Shown here: piece by piece, positions 22,504 to 33,326 of the stretch
How the letters are laid out: every line of letters begins with the position of its first letter
How positions within the stretch are numbered: the stretch's first letter is position 1
NCBI GenBank assembly: GCA_950295325.1
Contig: OX485808.1
Span: forward strand, 30,154,527-30,214,526
Reading direction: 5' to 3'
Source: Polytrichum commune
Lineage: Eukaryota; Streptophyta; Polytrichopsida; Polytrichales; Polytrichaceae
Length of the DNA: 60,000 bases
The notes under the pieces: generated by a model
What the model was told of the DNA's origin: nothing
Databases searched by the model: none
What the model saw: the letters and a program-made list of their open reading frames with translations, nothing else
Program-made: the position numbers and the translations under genes

Positions 22504-23847
22504 ATGGAGCCGTTGCCTGCTCTGCACCCGATCGTCTTAAATCTCATCGCTTCCCCGCCGTTCGAGTACTCTCCTAATGGCCTCACCTTCAAGGGCCACG
22601 CCAGAGCTTCCGTTCCCGACCTCAAGAAGTGGCTGTTCCCGCGCAAAAATGCGCGAGGGAAGCAAGTGAAAGAATGGTGGCTGGCGCAGTTGCGTTTATA
22701 CGGTGTAGAGGTCAAATCATCCGCCAAAGTGGCGGACCTCACGGAATCTCTCAAACATGCGTACGCGAACGGCAAGATCAAGCCCTCGGCGAACATTCTT
22801 GCGCTGGAGCAACAGCTGGAGAGACGATTCTTGCTCGAGAACTTCGAGGCCAGGGAGAAAGAATATGCATCCTCCAGCGACGAGTGCAAAGCACATACGG
22901 ACACCGATCGGTTCCTGAAGGAGAAATTCTTCAATGGCAAAAAGGAGGGGACTCTGGTGGCTCTGGAGGTTATCGATTCCACGAAGCTCCTTCGCGCTGC
23001 TAAAGAGCTCGGGTTAAGAAGCGCGGGTGCATGCGGTCCTGGAAACCGAGACTGGATAATTCTTGGCAAGAATGAGCATGACGTTGAGAAGAGGAAGCGA
23101 GAGATTGAGAGAGATTTTGTGGAGTGGGAGGTGGAACATAACAAAGTGATGAAGAAACGGATGCGTGAGTATGAGGAAGAGTGTAAAAGGGAGCGTGAAC
23201 TTGAGGAGAAGGAGCGAGCTGCGAAGCGGCAGAAGCTGGAGTCGATGCGGCAGGAATGCGAGGCAGGCAGCGAGGGCCGATTCAAGGATGTAGGAGGAGA
23301 GTGGAGGATCGAGTGCCCAGAAATGGACAAAACATACGGGAAAGCCACCAGATCGATGTCCATCTTCTTCGCTACGCCTTCGACGCGAAGAAGAGATTAC
23401 TCCGACGATGAATATTATGAAGAGGATGAACTTTGCAGTGACGACGAAGCTGAGTGTCGTGGAATGAGGAGGGCCAACATCCCCGAGGCAGTGTGCTCGG
23501 CTCCCATGCTGTGTGCGAACTTCAAGATGGACATCTTAGAAGGCACGCTCCGATCGGGCAAAACGCTCCCTCCAGAATCTGCTAAGTTTCCCGTTGCAAA
23601 GGTTTCCTTCACTTGGCGAGGTTGTGAGACGGGCGAGGGTGAGATTGAGTTCGACGATGTCGACACAAACTCCGGTTCCTTCAATTTTCTGAGCAAGACA
23701 AAGCTGGAAGGCGTCCTGAAGAGCACGTTTGGTGCTTTTCCCTTCACGGGATGCAAAGTGTGCAGAGAGCCGGTGGACAATCGGGATGACAAGTGGGACG
23801 ATTACAGTGAAGAAGCATATGAAATTGCACGAGTTGGTAGATGGTAG
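22504..23847 (+). CDS. Intronless gene of unknown function (447 aa)
   Basis: I do not recognise the family. ATG 22504 is chosen because it has G at -3 and G at +4; the frame upstream opens only at a GTG inside the tandem repeat. Residues about 15-110 form a compact, basic, helical region (PDLKKWLFP, WWLAQLRLYG) that might bind nucleic acid. About 190-260 is a charged, coiled-coil-like stretch rich in K, R and E, with a possible nuclear signal near AAKRQK. About 299-318 is acidic (SDDEYYEEDELCSDDEAEC). The C-terminal part (about 335-430) looks like a beta-rich domain and ends with a CKVC pair. Codon use is GC-rich against AT-rich surroundings. A nuclear protein is a guess. A single-exon GC-rich gene could be a recent retrocopy, a transferred gene, or simply lineage-specific. 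Confidence 0.75.
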   Translation: MEPLPALHPIVLNLIASPPFEYSPNGLTFKGHARASVPDLKKWLFPRKNARGKQVKEWWLAQLRLYGVEVKSSAKVADLTESLKHAYANGKIKPSANILALEQQLERRFLLENFEAREKEYASSSDECKAHTDTDRFLKEKFFNGKKEGTLVALEVIDSTKLLRAAKELGLRSAGACGPGNRDWIILGKNEHDVEKRKREIERDFVEWEVEHNKVMKKRMREYEEECKRERELEEKERAAKRQKLESMRQECEAGSEGRFKDVGGEWRIECPEMDKTYGKATRSMSIFFATPSTRRRDYSDDEYYEEDELCSDDEAECRGMRRANIPEAVCSAPMLCANFKMDILEGTLRSGKTLPPESAKFPVAKVSFTWRGCETGEGEIEFDDVDTNSGSFNFLSKTKLEGVLKSTFGAFPFTGCKVCREPVDNRDDKWDDYSEEAYEIARVGRW

Positions 23848-26080
23848 ATCCAATGTACTTTTCAACGAATTTTTCTTTCGATTCTGTCAAGGTCTAGGTT
23901 CCTTCGTTGTATTATACCTCGCAACACAAAGCCTTGCCACAGATAGACAGAAGGACATCGTCCTCATTTGACCAGGTTGTACAGGGATTTTTTTGCTCAC
24001 GTAAGTGGAATCATCTTACACATACTTCGTTGCATACTAGTTGTCGTTCCGATGAACTTTGTTAAGTTCAGTTTCAGTTTCCTAAATTACCTAGGGTTAT
24101 CAATGAGTAGTCTAGGACTTTGCAACTGTACATTACAGACCGCTACAATTCGAGAATGGCATTCTGAACAGTGTGGTTTCTTGTATTGAGCATCAATATG
24201 GTCCACAGTACGTTCTGCCTTCATCCTATTCGTACGAAAGTAAAATCTCTTTCTTGTCTGTACGTACGATCTGTGCAGCTGTTCGAGGTTGCAAAGTCCT
24301 AAATGCTGATGAAGTCATACTGAGTACTTCAAAGACATGTGTTTTACTTACTATTCTGCCTTGACTGCTCCGCTAACTTGGCAATCCAATTATGGCAGGC
24401 TTTCGTCTCTATCTTTTCTGCACAAACTCCTACCCAGAAAATTTCCTATGATTGATGCTCGGTGAGATTGACTGCTCTTCTCACCATGTGTTCCGAGTGT
24501 GGCAGACTGGATATATTATTGGAAGTATGGGTAAGTTGTCTATAGAAGATTATGGTTTTCTGGATACTGTAAATTGCAACATACCTATGCTAGAATGGTG
24601 AATGTGACAAGGAAAGAAACTTAATTTCAGTATAGTGTTGCAAGGGATTTGATCATTTAGAAATCTCCTTACTGACATGGGTGCATGCACGTCACGAGGG
24701 AAACCAGACGCGCACGTCAACATCTGAAGAGCTCCTGTGAAGAGGATGTTGGTTCAATAGACATCTCAATCTGTTCTGGCAAGGCGATGGGGTTGAGGTT
24801 AATCCTGAACCAAACTCGAGTCCTTCTTTCTTTATTCATGCCAAAGTCGTCTGTGGAGCACAGTGCTCAAACAAGGTTCGGAGAAGATGCTGTAACCATA
24901 TAATATATACTGATAGTTGTTTTAACCTGTTTTTGTCAAAAGTCTTACACTTCAGGTATGTGCGCTCTAAAACCTCAGTCTGCAGTTCATTTTTGACAGA
25001 ACACGCATTCCAGTTTGTGAACGTTGCGCAATCCATGCTATCATAGTGCAGAAAGGATTTGAGCAACCTATGAATTAAAAAGGTGAGCCCAATAAGTATC
25101 AATGGTAGAAACTGGTCTTCTGTGAATTGAGAAACAGTTTTCACTCTTGCTGGTCAGCCAGTCAGAGGGTTTTTCTTCAATTGGCCTGGTCTCAGGAAGA
25201 ACCAAGTCCTTCGAGGTCACTTACCTGCTCATTTTTGCTATGGAGAGATTAGTGTGTTGTGCAGGTCCTCTAATGATGCAACTTCTTTGCAAAATGAAGC
25301 TCACATCAGTAAGAGAGATCAAGATTTTCTGCTCCAGCGTTCGTGTTGTTCCTGACTTCGCACAAAAGGGTATTGATACACTCAATCTTCTTTCCTTTTT
25401 TCTTTAAAGAAAAAACTAAAAGAAAAACCGTTCTGCCATTCAAATATTTCCATTTTGATCATACTTAATCAGATCATCTTGTTTATTATGTCACATAAAT
25501 CACATTATCTTGTTTAATGTTGTGTCACACAACAGGAATAATTATCTCCATTTGATTTTCACCCCTAGAATAATAGCAGATGGTGAGACCAAGGTTGGTG
25601 AATGAGCTTTCAAGAGTCCTTGCTCTATCGGGCTTAGGGTTTTAGGGTTTAGATGCGGAGGAAAAACGATCTCTTATTTGTCGTTATTTCAATTGGTTCA
25701 AGCGCCACTTGTAGGTGAACTTGAAACAATATTTGGATAGATAATTGCATGTAGCTCGTAAGAAAGCAGTTAGTCACTGCAACACTTCAATGCTTGAGAA
25801 ATGAAAGGCGGTTGTGTGCACACATATAAGAGAGCAAACTTCTTCAAGAGGATCGCTTTTTTTTTATACTACTCGTGCAATCACATGTTTGTGAGAGGGA
25901 TTATTGATTTTCTAAATAAACCTCTACAACCCAAGTCCAAATCACTCTGAAATGTTCTAAAAAACGAGGACCGACTGTGGACAATTTTTAGAAGCAATCT
26001 TGGAATGGCATTTGACATCCACCTGTATGGAGGGTGGGTCTTGTAGCACAAAAGAGACCCCGAGAAATATCTATTGTGTG
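23848..26080. other. Spacer, probably 3' UTR then non-coding
   Basis: The first few hundred bases probably hold the 3' end of the 22504 gene. Beyond this there are only short open frames without motifs. At 25630-25652 there are telomere-box-like 'ttagggtttag' units, which in plants often sit in promoters, but no gene follows on either strand. Confidence 0.45.
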
Positions 26081-26757
26081 CAGTCCAACCTCATTAATAC
26101 GACACTCGTGTATACCACATCCTTGATATTATACACATATTTGCGAGATCAGACTTTTTAGTTCAAAACTCCCTCTTTTATACGGCTACGACACTTGATA
26201 ATGCGACATTTAGAATCTCCGTTTTGTCATATTAAAGAGGTAGTTAATGGTAAAATTCATTTCATCTATGTTATGTACATCTAAAATACATCCATTTTCA
26301 CTTGGGAACTACTTGGGAACTTCACTTATCATTGGGAACTTAATGATAATTAGGGTTACTTGTGTAGAATGGACATGGTATGTTGCCTTGTATGTTGCCT
26401 TGTACACGGGTGATATACTATCACCAATATCTTGATGCTAAACGTTATGCATCATTATTGTCTAGTTTCTTATTAAAGAACTTTGTATATTTTGGTGTTA
26501 ATGAAAATATTGGTTTTCAAAAGTTAGTAGGGAATTCACATAAGATGATAATTGTTAACTTGGGTAGGCAACACCATAAATCTTTGCACTCCTAATTCAA
26601 GAATATTTGAAAATATTTGTATTTGATTGGAATTATAAGTTATTATTTCATAAACTCTATGTTGCTTAAACTCATTGTATATAAGCTCATATTACTTATG
26701 TTTTTGTATCCCCTCAATAATACGACAACTTTCACCATTTGTCATATTAATGAGAAG
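26081..26757. mobile_element. Possible non-autonomous pogo/Tigger-like element
   Basis: The left end reads 'cagtccaacctcattaatac' followed by GACAC. Variants of CCTC..TAATACGACA recur at 26171 and 26710, and inverted forms ('gtcatattaa.gag') lie at 26226-26240 and 26741-26754. Such terminal and subterminal repeats, with CAG at the edge, resemble pogo/Tigger-type DNA transposons. No transposase frame is visible inside, and the right end is unclear, so this is a tentative call. Confidence 0.3.
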
Positions 26758-28020
26758 ATGACACCTTGATAATATGATTTTTATTTTTATTATTTTATTT
26801 TTATTAATTTTTGGTGTTTCCCAGACACGTCATACAAAAAAGGGAGAACAATACATGTATTTAAGATTTGGGAATTATTATGAAATTGCACAAGATGGTG
26901 AGTCATTTTGGACTATTGTATGGAAAACCTTTTATGTCATATCAGAACAATGGATGGATGATGGAATGAACTTTCTTTTGGATGAATGACTTTGAAGTTA
27001 TCTAATGGACATGCTTTGAATTTTTCTGGGCCCTGGCCAATATGAAATGCCGAGAAGTATTGATTCGCCTAAAAGTTCAAATTCATCCATATACATATAT
27101 AATATATATATACACATACGTGGATATTAATCTTGTTGATCATCTTAATTCACCAATGTTGGATGTCTTTCTAATAGAATGGTACAAATCATTGCTTAAT
27201 TGCAAATCATGTATTTAATGACAATAGATGTCCATACCAATATCACCCCCCGAAATGGTTCAAAATGGTCATTCAACAAGTTGATCATTGGCGTAACCAC
27301 ATGATGACACTTGGCATCAATGTACCCAATAACACCTTCCTCTTGCAAACTAAATAAAATCTATTCACTCCAAAGAGTTACTTATATTGACAAACAATGT
27401 GATGATAAATTAGTGGACACAATATTTATAGGCCTCTAGACAATTTAGTGTTGATTTCATGTAGGTTGCTCGCCCTCCATCATATTCTAGTGGAAAATGT
27501 AGATTCCACCAGGATTTGCAAATAATCTTAGTTCCAAGTCAAGAAACACAAAACAAAAGCTAAGAAAAGATGGTTATTTCTTGAGAAAAATAATCCATGA
27601 ATATAATCCACTTTGGCTTCTTTTAGGTTGTATGCCTCATACTATTTGGAGCCAAAGTACTTCGTTTCTAAGTATCATATGTCGGAGACTGAAGATCTTC
27701 TCGCAGATTGTTGCTTAGGTTTAGATTCACACTAATACTGAAATTTTCGAAGTGACGCACAATTTTCCACTTCAGTTGTTTCTTCTAATCCTGCCGTAAG
27801 TCTTGAAAATGGATTTTAACTTCTAAACGAATCACTAACAATCGAATCGACAAGGGAAGTCTGCGAATATTTTTTGGTGAGGTATCAGTTGTTGTTTGGA
27901 TTTGATCCATGGTCACAAATCTTCGAAGCCGGAATCTGCATCGTAAGTTGATGGCATCGTGAGTTTTCGGATTCGAGTTGCAGATGAAATACGAGACGAT
28001 TTGCATCCGAAGGCTGAAAA
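26758..28020. other. Spacer and 5' flank of SNF8
   Basis: AT-rich text with a mixed TA/CA microsatellite at about 27089-27118. No gene is recognised. From about 27690 onward the composition changes and the sequence probably becomes the promoter and leader of SNF8. Confidence 0.45.
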
Positions 28021-28030
28021 TTAGGGTTTA
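28021..28030 (+). promoter_or_regulatory. Telomere-box (AAACCCTAA type) upstream of SNF8
   Basis: TTAGGGTTTA, preceded by AA, lies about 120 bases before the SNF8 start codon, with a second partial TAGGGTT just after it. In plants this motif is common near the transcription start of housekeeping genes. Whether it works here is inferred from position only. Confidence 0.45.
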
Positions 28031-28147
28031 GTAGGGTTCGATTCGCATTCACAAAGCTTCGGAGCGTTTTATTTTGTCATTCAGAAGCGGAACTGGATTG
28101 TGGAGGCGATTTTTTTTGTTTTGTTTTGTTTAGAATCGAAGGTGACA

Positions 28148-29360
28148 ATGAGGAGGAGGCCGGGGATCTCCGGGCTGCAGGGAGCTGCAGCTGCGAGGGA
28201 TCAGTACCGATCGCTGGGAGACAATGTGGCGAAGGTGCGAACAGATTTGATGAAGGAGCAATTGGCCACTTTCCGGCGCCAGCTTGAAGAATTTGCTTCC
28301 AAGCATAAGAACGACATCACGAAGAACCCTGCGTTCCGAGCACAGTTCCACACCATGTGTGCCAAGTGCGGGGTTGATCCTCTCGCCTCCAACAAAGGGT
28401 TCTGGGCCGAGCTTCTGGGAATTGGTGACTTCTACTACGAGCTTGGTGTGCAGATTGTGGACATCTGCCTTGCCACCAGGTGCAATTCTCTGTCTCATAC
28501 CATCATCGCAAATGCACGGATTTTAACATGTGGTGACAACTGTTCTCTGTGCTAGTATGGATGTTAACCTTCGACACATATTAGAGTTATCCTCTAACTA
28601 AACATGACTTTTGGTTGGGAGTTGGTTGTTTTGCATAGAGTACGTCCATGTATGTTACGAAAAGTCCCATTGCGGTAAAGGACAACTCTATTTCCACACT
28701 TCTGTAGATTTTCTTAGGGTTTCAAGTTTTTCCATGTTGATATTGACGCGTTCAGAATGTCCGTTAGTTGTCTATGATGCACTGCAAACCGGGCACATTA
28801 TTTGAGTATGTGTATATTGATCTTATGATTGGGGTTAGTATGAATCTGGATATGGGTTTGCAAAGTTGGATGGCTATGTGTTAAAGGAAAATTTACCTTT
28901 GGGTTTTGATTATGTGAATAGGCCTCGTAATGGTGGTCTTATTGACCTAGAAGAGCTTCGGAGCTTGCTTGCGAAGCGACGCAGAGCTTCCCGGGAGCCT
29001 ATAACAGAGGATGATTGTTTACGAGCCATCGGTAAGCTGAAGAAATTGGGAGGAGGATTTGAAGTTTTTAGTGTGGGACGGCGGAAGCTGGTGCGTTCAG
29101 TCCCTATGGAACTCAATAGGGACCACAATATGATCCTTGAACTGGCGCAAGCACGCGGGCACGTTTCAGTAGAGGAAGTTGAGAAAGAGCTCTCTTGGAA
29201 GGCAGGGCGTGTTATTGACTCCCTTGAAAGCTTACTTAGAGAAGGCCTAGCAATGGTGGACGACGGAGCACCCGATGGGAAGCGCCTCTATTGGTTTCCT
29301 TGCGTTGGTCCTCCTTCCCCAGGGGGTACCGATGCAGAGGCAGATGCAGGCTTTCTGTGA
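28148..29360 (+). CDS. SNF8: ESCRT-II subunit SNF8/VPS22
   Basis: Two exons, 28148-28479 and 28922-29360, with a 442-nt GT-AG intron. Joined they encode 256 residues, close to the about 250 usual in plants. The N-terminus [11 protein letters not shown], the helical [14 protein letters not shown] and the block [18 protein letters not shown] are hallmark plant SNF8 segments; exon 2 starts after LAT-R with [12 protein letters not shown] and holds the TEDDCLRAI and ILELAQ segments of the tandem winged helices. SNF8 pairs with VPS36 and two VPS25 copies as ESCRT-II on endosomes, sorting ubiquitinated membrane proteins into multivesicular bodies. ATG 28148 has A at -3 and matches the family start; the frame upstream opens only at a GTG. 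The gene looks intact. The last dozen residues ([12 protein letters not shown]) are a variable tail. Confidence 0.95.
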
Positions 29361-30576
29361 CCATATTGTGGAGGTTACTTCATTCATGCAACTTTAGGTG
29401 CAATTAATTCACCGGAGACATAGCTGGGCACTTCAGCACAGGTGGACGTATGAAGCCAATCTGATGCAAGCTGAATCGATTTGGCAGAACTTGAGATTCA
29501 CATTGGTGTCTCCTCGGGAATTGTTGCGGAATGCTACGTGATGGACCTCAGCAGTGTATAGTGCAGTCTCAAAGATCGGTATTACGTTGTGGAACAAGAG
29601 TTTATGGTCGATGGCAGATATATAGGCACTATTCTCATTCTGTAGGTTTGACTCATTCTGCATGCCAGAAGCCAGTACTAATATTTGCCATCTACTCAAG
29701 GGGAGGACATTCAATTTATCCCCAGTCACTGCCACAGATCACTCACCTTGCTGAGCGTGTGCTGTGTGCCAATACCTACTAAATGTATCATGACTAAGTG
29801 CTCCATCCAAGTGAAGGCTCAGTGTTCGGAGGCAATTTGTACGATTTCAACATCAGGTCAGAAGTGATTTATACTATAGGATTAAGCAAAACGGTTCAAC
29901 TTCTACTTTATTTTCTGCTAAGTGTTGAGGTGGAAACACTGCTGAGGCGATTGCAATAAGATTTCTCTGAAACTGAGATGAGTCTTAGTAAAGAGGTACT
30001 ACCCTTGTATGTATACATGAGTTACCTTTTATGGAGTGTCTTGCATACATTTTGAGGGATATTCCAGAGGTGGTCTTTCTTTGAGCAGCAATCTGTCTTG
30101 CTATCGGTTCTTCCTTAGTATCTGCAAGTTCCAAGTAGCAATGGCTCATGCGACCGGATCTTATCTTTTAGACTACAATTGACCAGTGTGGGTTAAGAGT
30201 TTGGCAATTCAGTGGATGGCTTCTGCAGGTATGGCCCAGCAACTGGATGATTGATACCATCCTAAGAGAGGCTCCAAGGATTGTATGTGACTGAATTTGC
30301 TAAGAGAGGATTTACTTAAAGCTACTGAAGGAAATTAGCATTGGTTACACAGCATTGCCCAAACAGCTGTGATGTCCTCCAAAAGATGGTGCAATTGTTG
30401 ATTTTCATAATGCAAACATGCTCCAACATTCTTATGTATCGATCTCAGGAGACACTGCAGTGGCAATCTATCCACCCGGACTCACTTAGCCTTCCCGAGA
30501 GGAATTCATAAGTGGCGACTTCACGACACTGGTGAAGTACACTTCAATTGAGAAGAACAAGAGATCGTTCCCATGG
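29361..30576. other. SNF8 3' flank
   Basis: The first part is probably SNF8 3' UTR. No conserved open frame is seen. Composition stays closer to transcribed DNA (mixed, not strongly AT-rich) up to about 31200, so an extended transcript or a neighbouring gene on the other strand is possible. Confidence 0.4.
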
Positions 30577-31190
30577 TTAAGGCATTGCAATGGAGGCCTT
30601 CTGCACAGCAGGTGGCAGAGTGAATGATGATAATGGCAATGGTGGGACAGGAGGGAAAGTAACTGGAGATGGTGGAAATGTGATCGGTGGTGGGAGAAAT
30701 GGTGGGAATGTGAGTCTTGGAGGGCTAAGAATGGTGAGTGGCAGAGCTGGTGGAAGTTGTTTCATTGCACGCTGGCTATGGACAACAGGTATAACTCCAT
30801 CCGAGTTCTGAGTTTTTTTCGCTGGGGCCTTGCTGATCTTTGTTGTTGTGGTGCAAAGGAAGAAGAGCTGCATGGGATGTAATTTGAACATGTACCCAGC
30901 CCGGAGCCATTGAGCTCGCCATGATCTGTAGCTGCCTGTTGTTGCAAAGGTGACTGCATTACAAACCCAAGTGAGGAGGAAGCTGCCATCAACAGTCGGC
31001 GTGCGGCAATAGCTCTTCAAGTTGGTCTCATGAAAGCTTCCCAGGCCAGCATCACGTGGGGATGATTCTGACGCTCATGCACTAATTGCTGTTGCAGGTT
31101 TAACCAGTCCTCCTTACCCACATGCTGGAAGCTGCTCCTGGTGGTTGTTATTGTTGTTGTCCCAGCATCTTTGTTTCTGTCTGCTGCAAG
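30577..31190 (-). other. Possible minus-strand exon(s), proline-rich
   Basis: On the minus strand 31020-30577 is open and ends in a proline-rich stretch with repeated TFPP and PPLPLSS units. Just upstream, 31190-31015 reads in another frame as a plausible peptide (containing EDWLNLQQQLVHERQNHP) after a 'tttcttgcag' acceptor-like site, and ends in a stop. The two frames do not join without splicing. The same DNA reads glycine-rich on the plus strand, so the open frame may be compositional. I cannot name a product. Confidence 0.25.
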
Positions 31191-32866
31191 AAAACATAAT
31201 ACTATCTATACCATTAACCCCTAAAAGAGTCCAGTCTAATTCAGAAGCTTAGTAAAGAAATATGGTACCTCTTTTGGTAGATTCGACCATAAGGATGGAT
31301 TGTTCACACAAGTTTCGAGCTGTCCATGTGTTTAAAATGGGAAGATTATCACGTAAATGTGTATGCTAGTACTGTTGGGCAGAAGTCACTACATGGACAA
31401 AAATGTCTGCCTCAGCCTGTAGGCATTAAGATGCTTGGAAACATCTAAGACACAACAAGAACGTTTGAAAGTCAGGATATCTTTACATATCAGGTGGTAT
31501 CGACTAGGTCGGAATTTGTTGTAATAAGATTAGCAGGGAGTGCCGAGACTCACATGCGACCTACTGCTCTCTTTAAAAGGTGTACTCGGAATAAATACTG
31601 GACATGACCGATGATTGAAATGGTGAGCCACAAAATTATCCACGATGAGGCCAAATTTGATGTGTGTACATCATTACCAGGTACAATAGAAAGGTAGGAA
31701 AACCTAGGTTGATGTTGAGACGGATATTAGGCCTGCTCTAACCTAGTTTAGGAGTGTGACCTTAAAATCCGATTAAGCATGGCAATTATCACTTAGATTC
31801 TTGGGGTAGGTCACTCATATGCAGGATATCTTGTTTTGAGGTTCTTGCAGGGAATCTTGAAGGCTGGCCCAAACTTGTTTTGGCTTTTGTAAGTAAAAAA
31901 TGATGAGGTAGAAGGTGAGCAGTACAGAGGTACACTAAAACTGTCGTAATAGTGTGGGTGAAAAATCCATGTTGAAACAACTAATGTGGCCACCTCTAAT
32001 TATCTAGTTAGTTATGGTGGAAAGAATGTGGGCCCAATGGCCCCTGGTAATCTCCTAAATCTTCCAGGAGACTTCTGACCAATATCTTAAGTATTAGTTC
32101 AAGGACATAAGTAGCATAGAGTAAAATAGTCACCCACATTAATTTCCTACCAAAACAATTGCTGTGATCCACACTAATCCCAAACTAGAGATTTAGCGTG
32201 AGTTGACAATTATTGCAGCCCACATCAAATCTCATCATGAGTCCCAAGGAGACGGTATAGAGGGGCATAGAGGGGACCTATCCCACGTGCAATACTTGTC
32301 CCTGCATTTGTCTTTGGGTTAAGCAATCTTGCATGACATTTTGTTTAGCGGAACTCAATGCAGGTGAGAATAATCTTGCCATAACATAGCCAATTGATGA
32401 ACTGCTCTCCCTGACATGGCATACTCCCATTGGCTTAGATCATGCCTAATATCCGTTTGAACATCCGTTTGAACATTTCCTATCTTCGTATTGGATTCAG
32501 CAGTGATGTACATGAATTGCATTTGGCCTCATTAAGAATGATTGTTGGATAATTTTGTGGCTCAAGCATGTCAATCATCAGCCATGTCTAGAAATGTTCA
32601 CAATTTGGCCATATCTCATCATAAGAAACACCTAATTCATAGCTGATTTTTGGAATGCATACTCTCAGAATGATGATGCTGAGTACCAAAACGAATGTGA
32701 CATGCAGGAAGCCGCCTAGATGTAAGCAAGCATCAGAAATGCGAGGAAATTTGGACCTGTGCGGTGCTGATTTGGTACCATGAATTCGGGGTGCAATGCG
32801 TAAGGCCACCTCGACTGATGCATTGCCACACCTGCCACCTACCGATCGGTTGAGGCTTTGCTTGAG
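31191..32866. other. Spacer without a recognised gene
   Basis: Only short open frames. A 12-bp unit 'atccgtttgaac' is tandemly doubled near 32450. A minus-strand frame at 32588-32872 has a hydrophobic stretch but no motif. Confidence 0.45.
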
Positions 32867-33034
32867 ATGCACGGTGTTGGCACCATTGATGTGATTGTCA
32901 AAATTATCGCCACCATCACCAAATTATTCCTTGTCGCCCTCGACGCCATCATTGACATCTCAAGCTATGCAGGTGGTTTTTTGTCACTTTTCTTGATTGG
33001 ACCCCTATATTGGATTGGTGGGTGGTTTAAGTGA
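32867..33034 (+). CDS. Small hydrophobic ORF (55 aa)
   Basis: ATG 32867 opens a 55-residue frame too short for usual ORF lists. It is almost entirely apolar: VIVKIIATITKLFLVALDAI, then GGFLSLFLIGPLYWIGGWFK, which could be one or two membrane segments. Local composition is more balanced than the surrounding DNA. The stop codon falls where dispersed repeat family C begins, so the C-terminus may be created by the repeat. It could be a real small membrane protein, a fragment of an older gene, or chance. Confidence 0.25.
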   Translation: MHGVGTIDVIVKIIATITKLFLVALDAIIDISSYAGGFLSLFLIGPLYWIGGWFK

Positions 33035-33326
33035 GGATCAAAGAACAAACACCATAAACATACATGTTTAAAAGAGATTGCACCACGTTTTCAAATTCTC
33101 TTAACTATCCACACTCAATAGTGTATCCAATTGAGAGGACCTATGTATTCAAGTAAAGAATCAACAAACATGCACTTCGAATAACCACAAACTAAATCAA
33201 GTGAAAATTGTTTTGATGTTGTATCGTAGACTTGCTAATGCCACACAAATCCCATTGTTTAGATCCAATTGGTAGAAGTTGGAGAACATGAAAAACAAGC
33301 CAAATAACACCTGCATACCTTAGTCT
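33035..33326. repeat. Dispersed repeat family C, copy 2
   Basis: This pairs with 20776-21070 over its whole length. Both copies end with 'tagaagttggagaacatgaa', a run of A, then 'cacc..cataccttg/a'. No open frame is conserved between them. Confidence 0.7.

Noticed and set aside
22389-23363. 324-codon minus-strand frame opposite the 22504 gene
   Set aside because: It is a Ser/Arg-rich shadow of a GC-rich coding strand, with no motif.
28130-28498. Minus-strand frame over SNF8 exon 1
   Set aside because: Shadow of a conserved coding exon.
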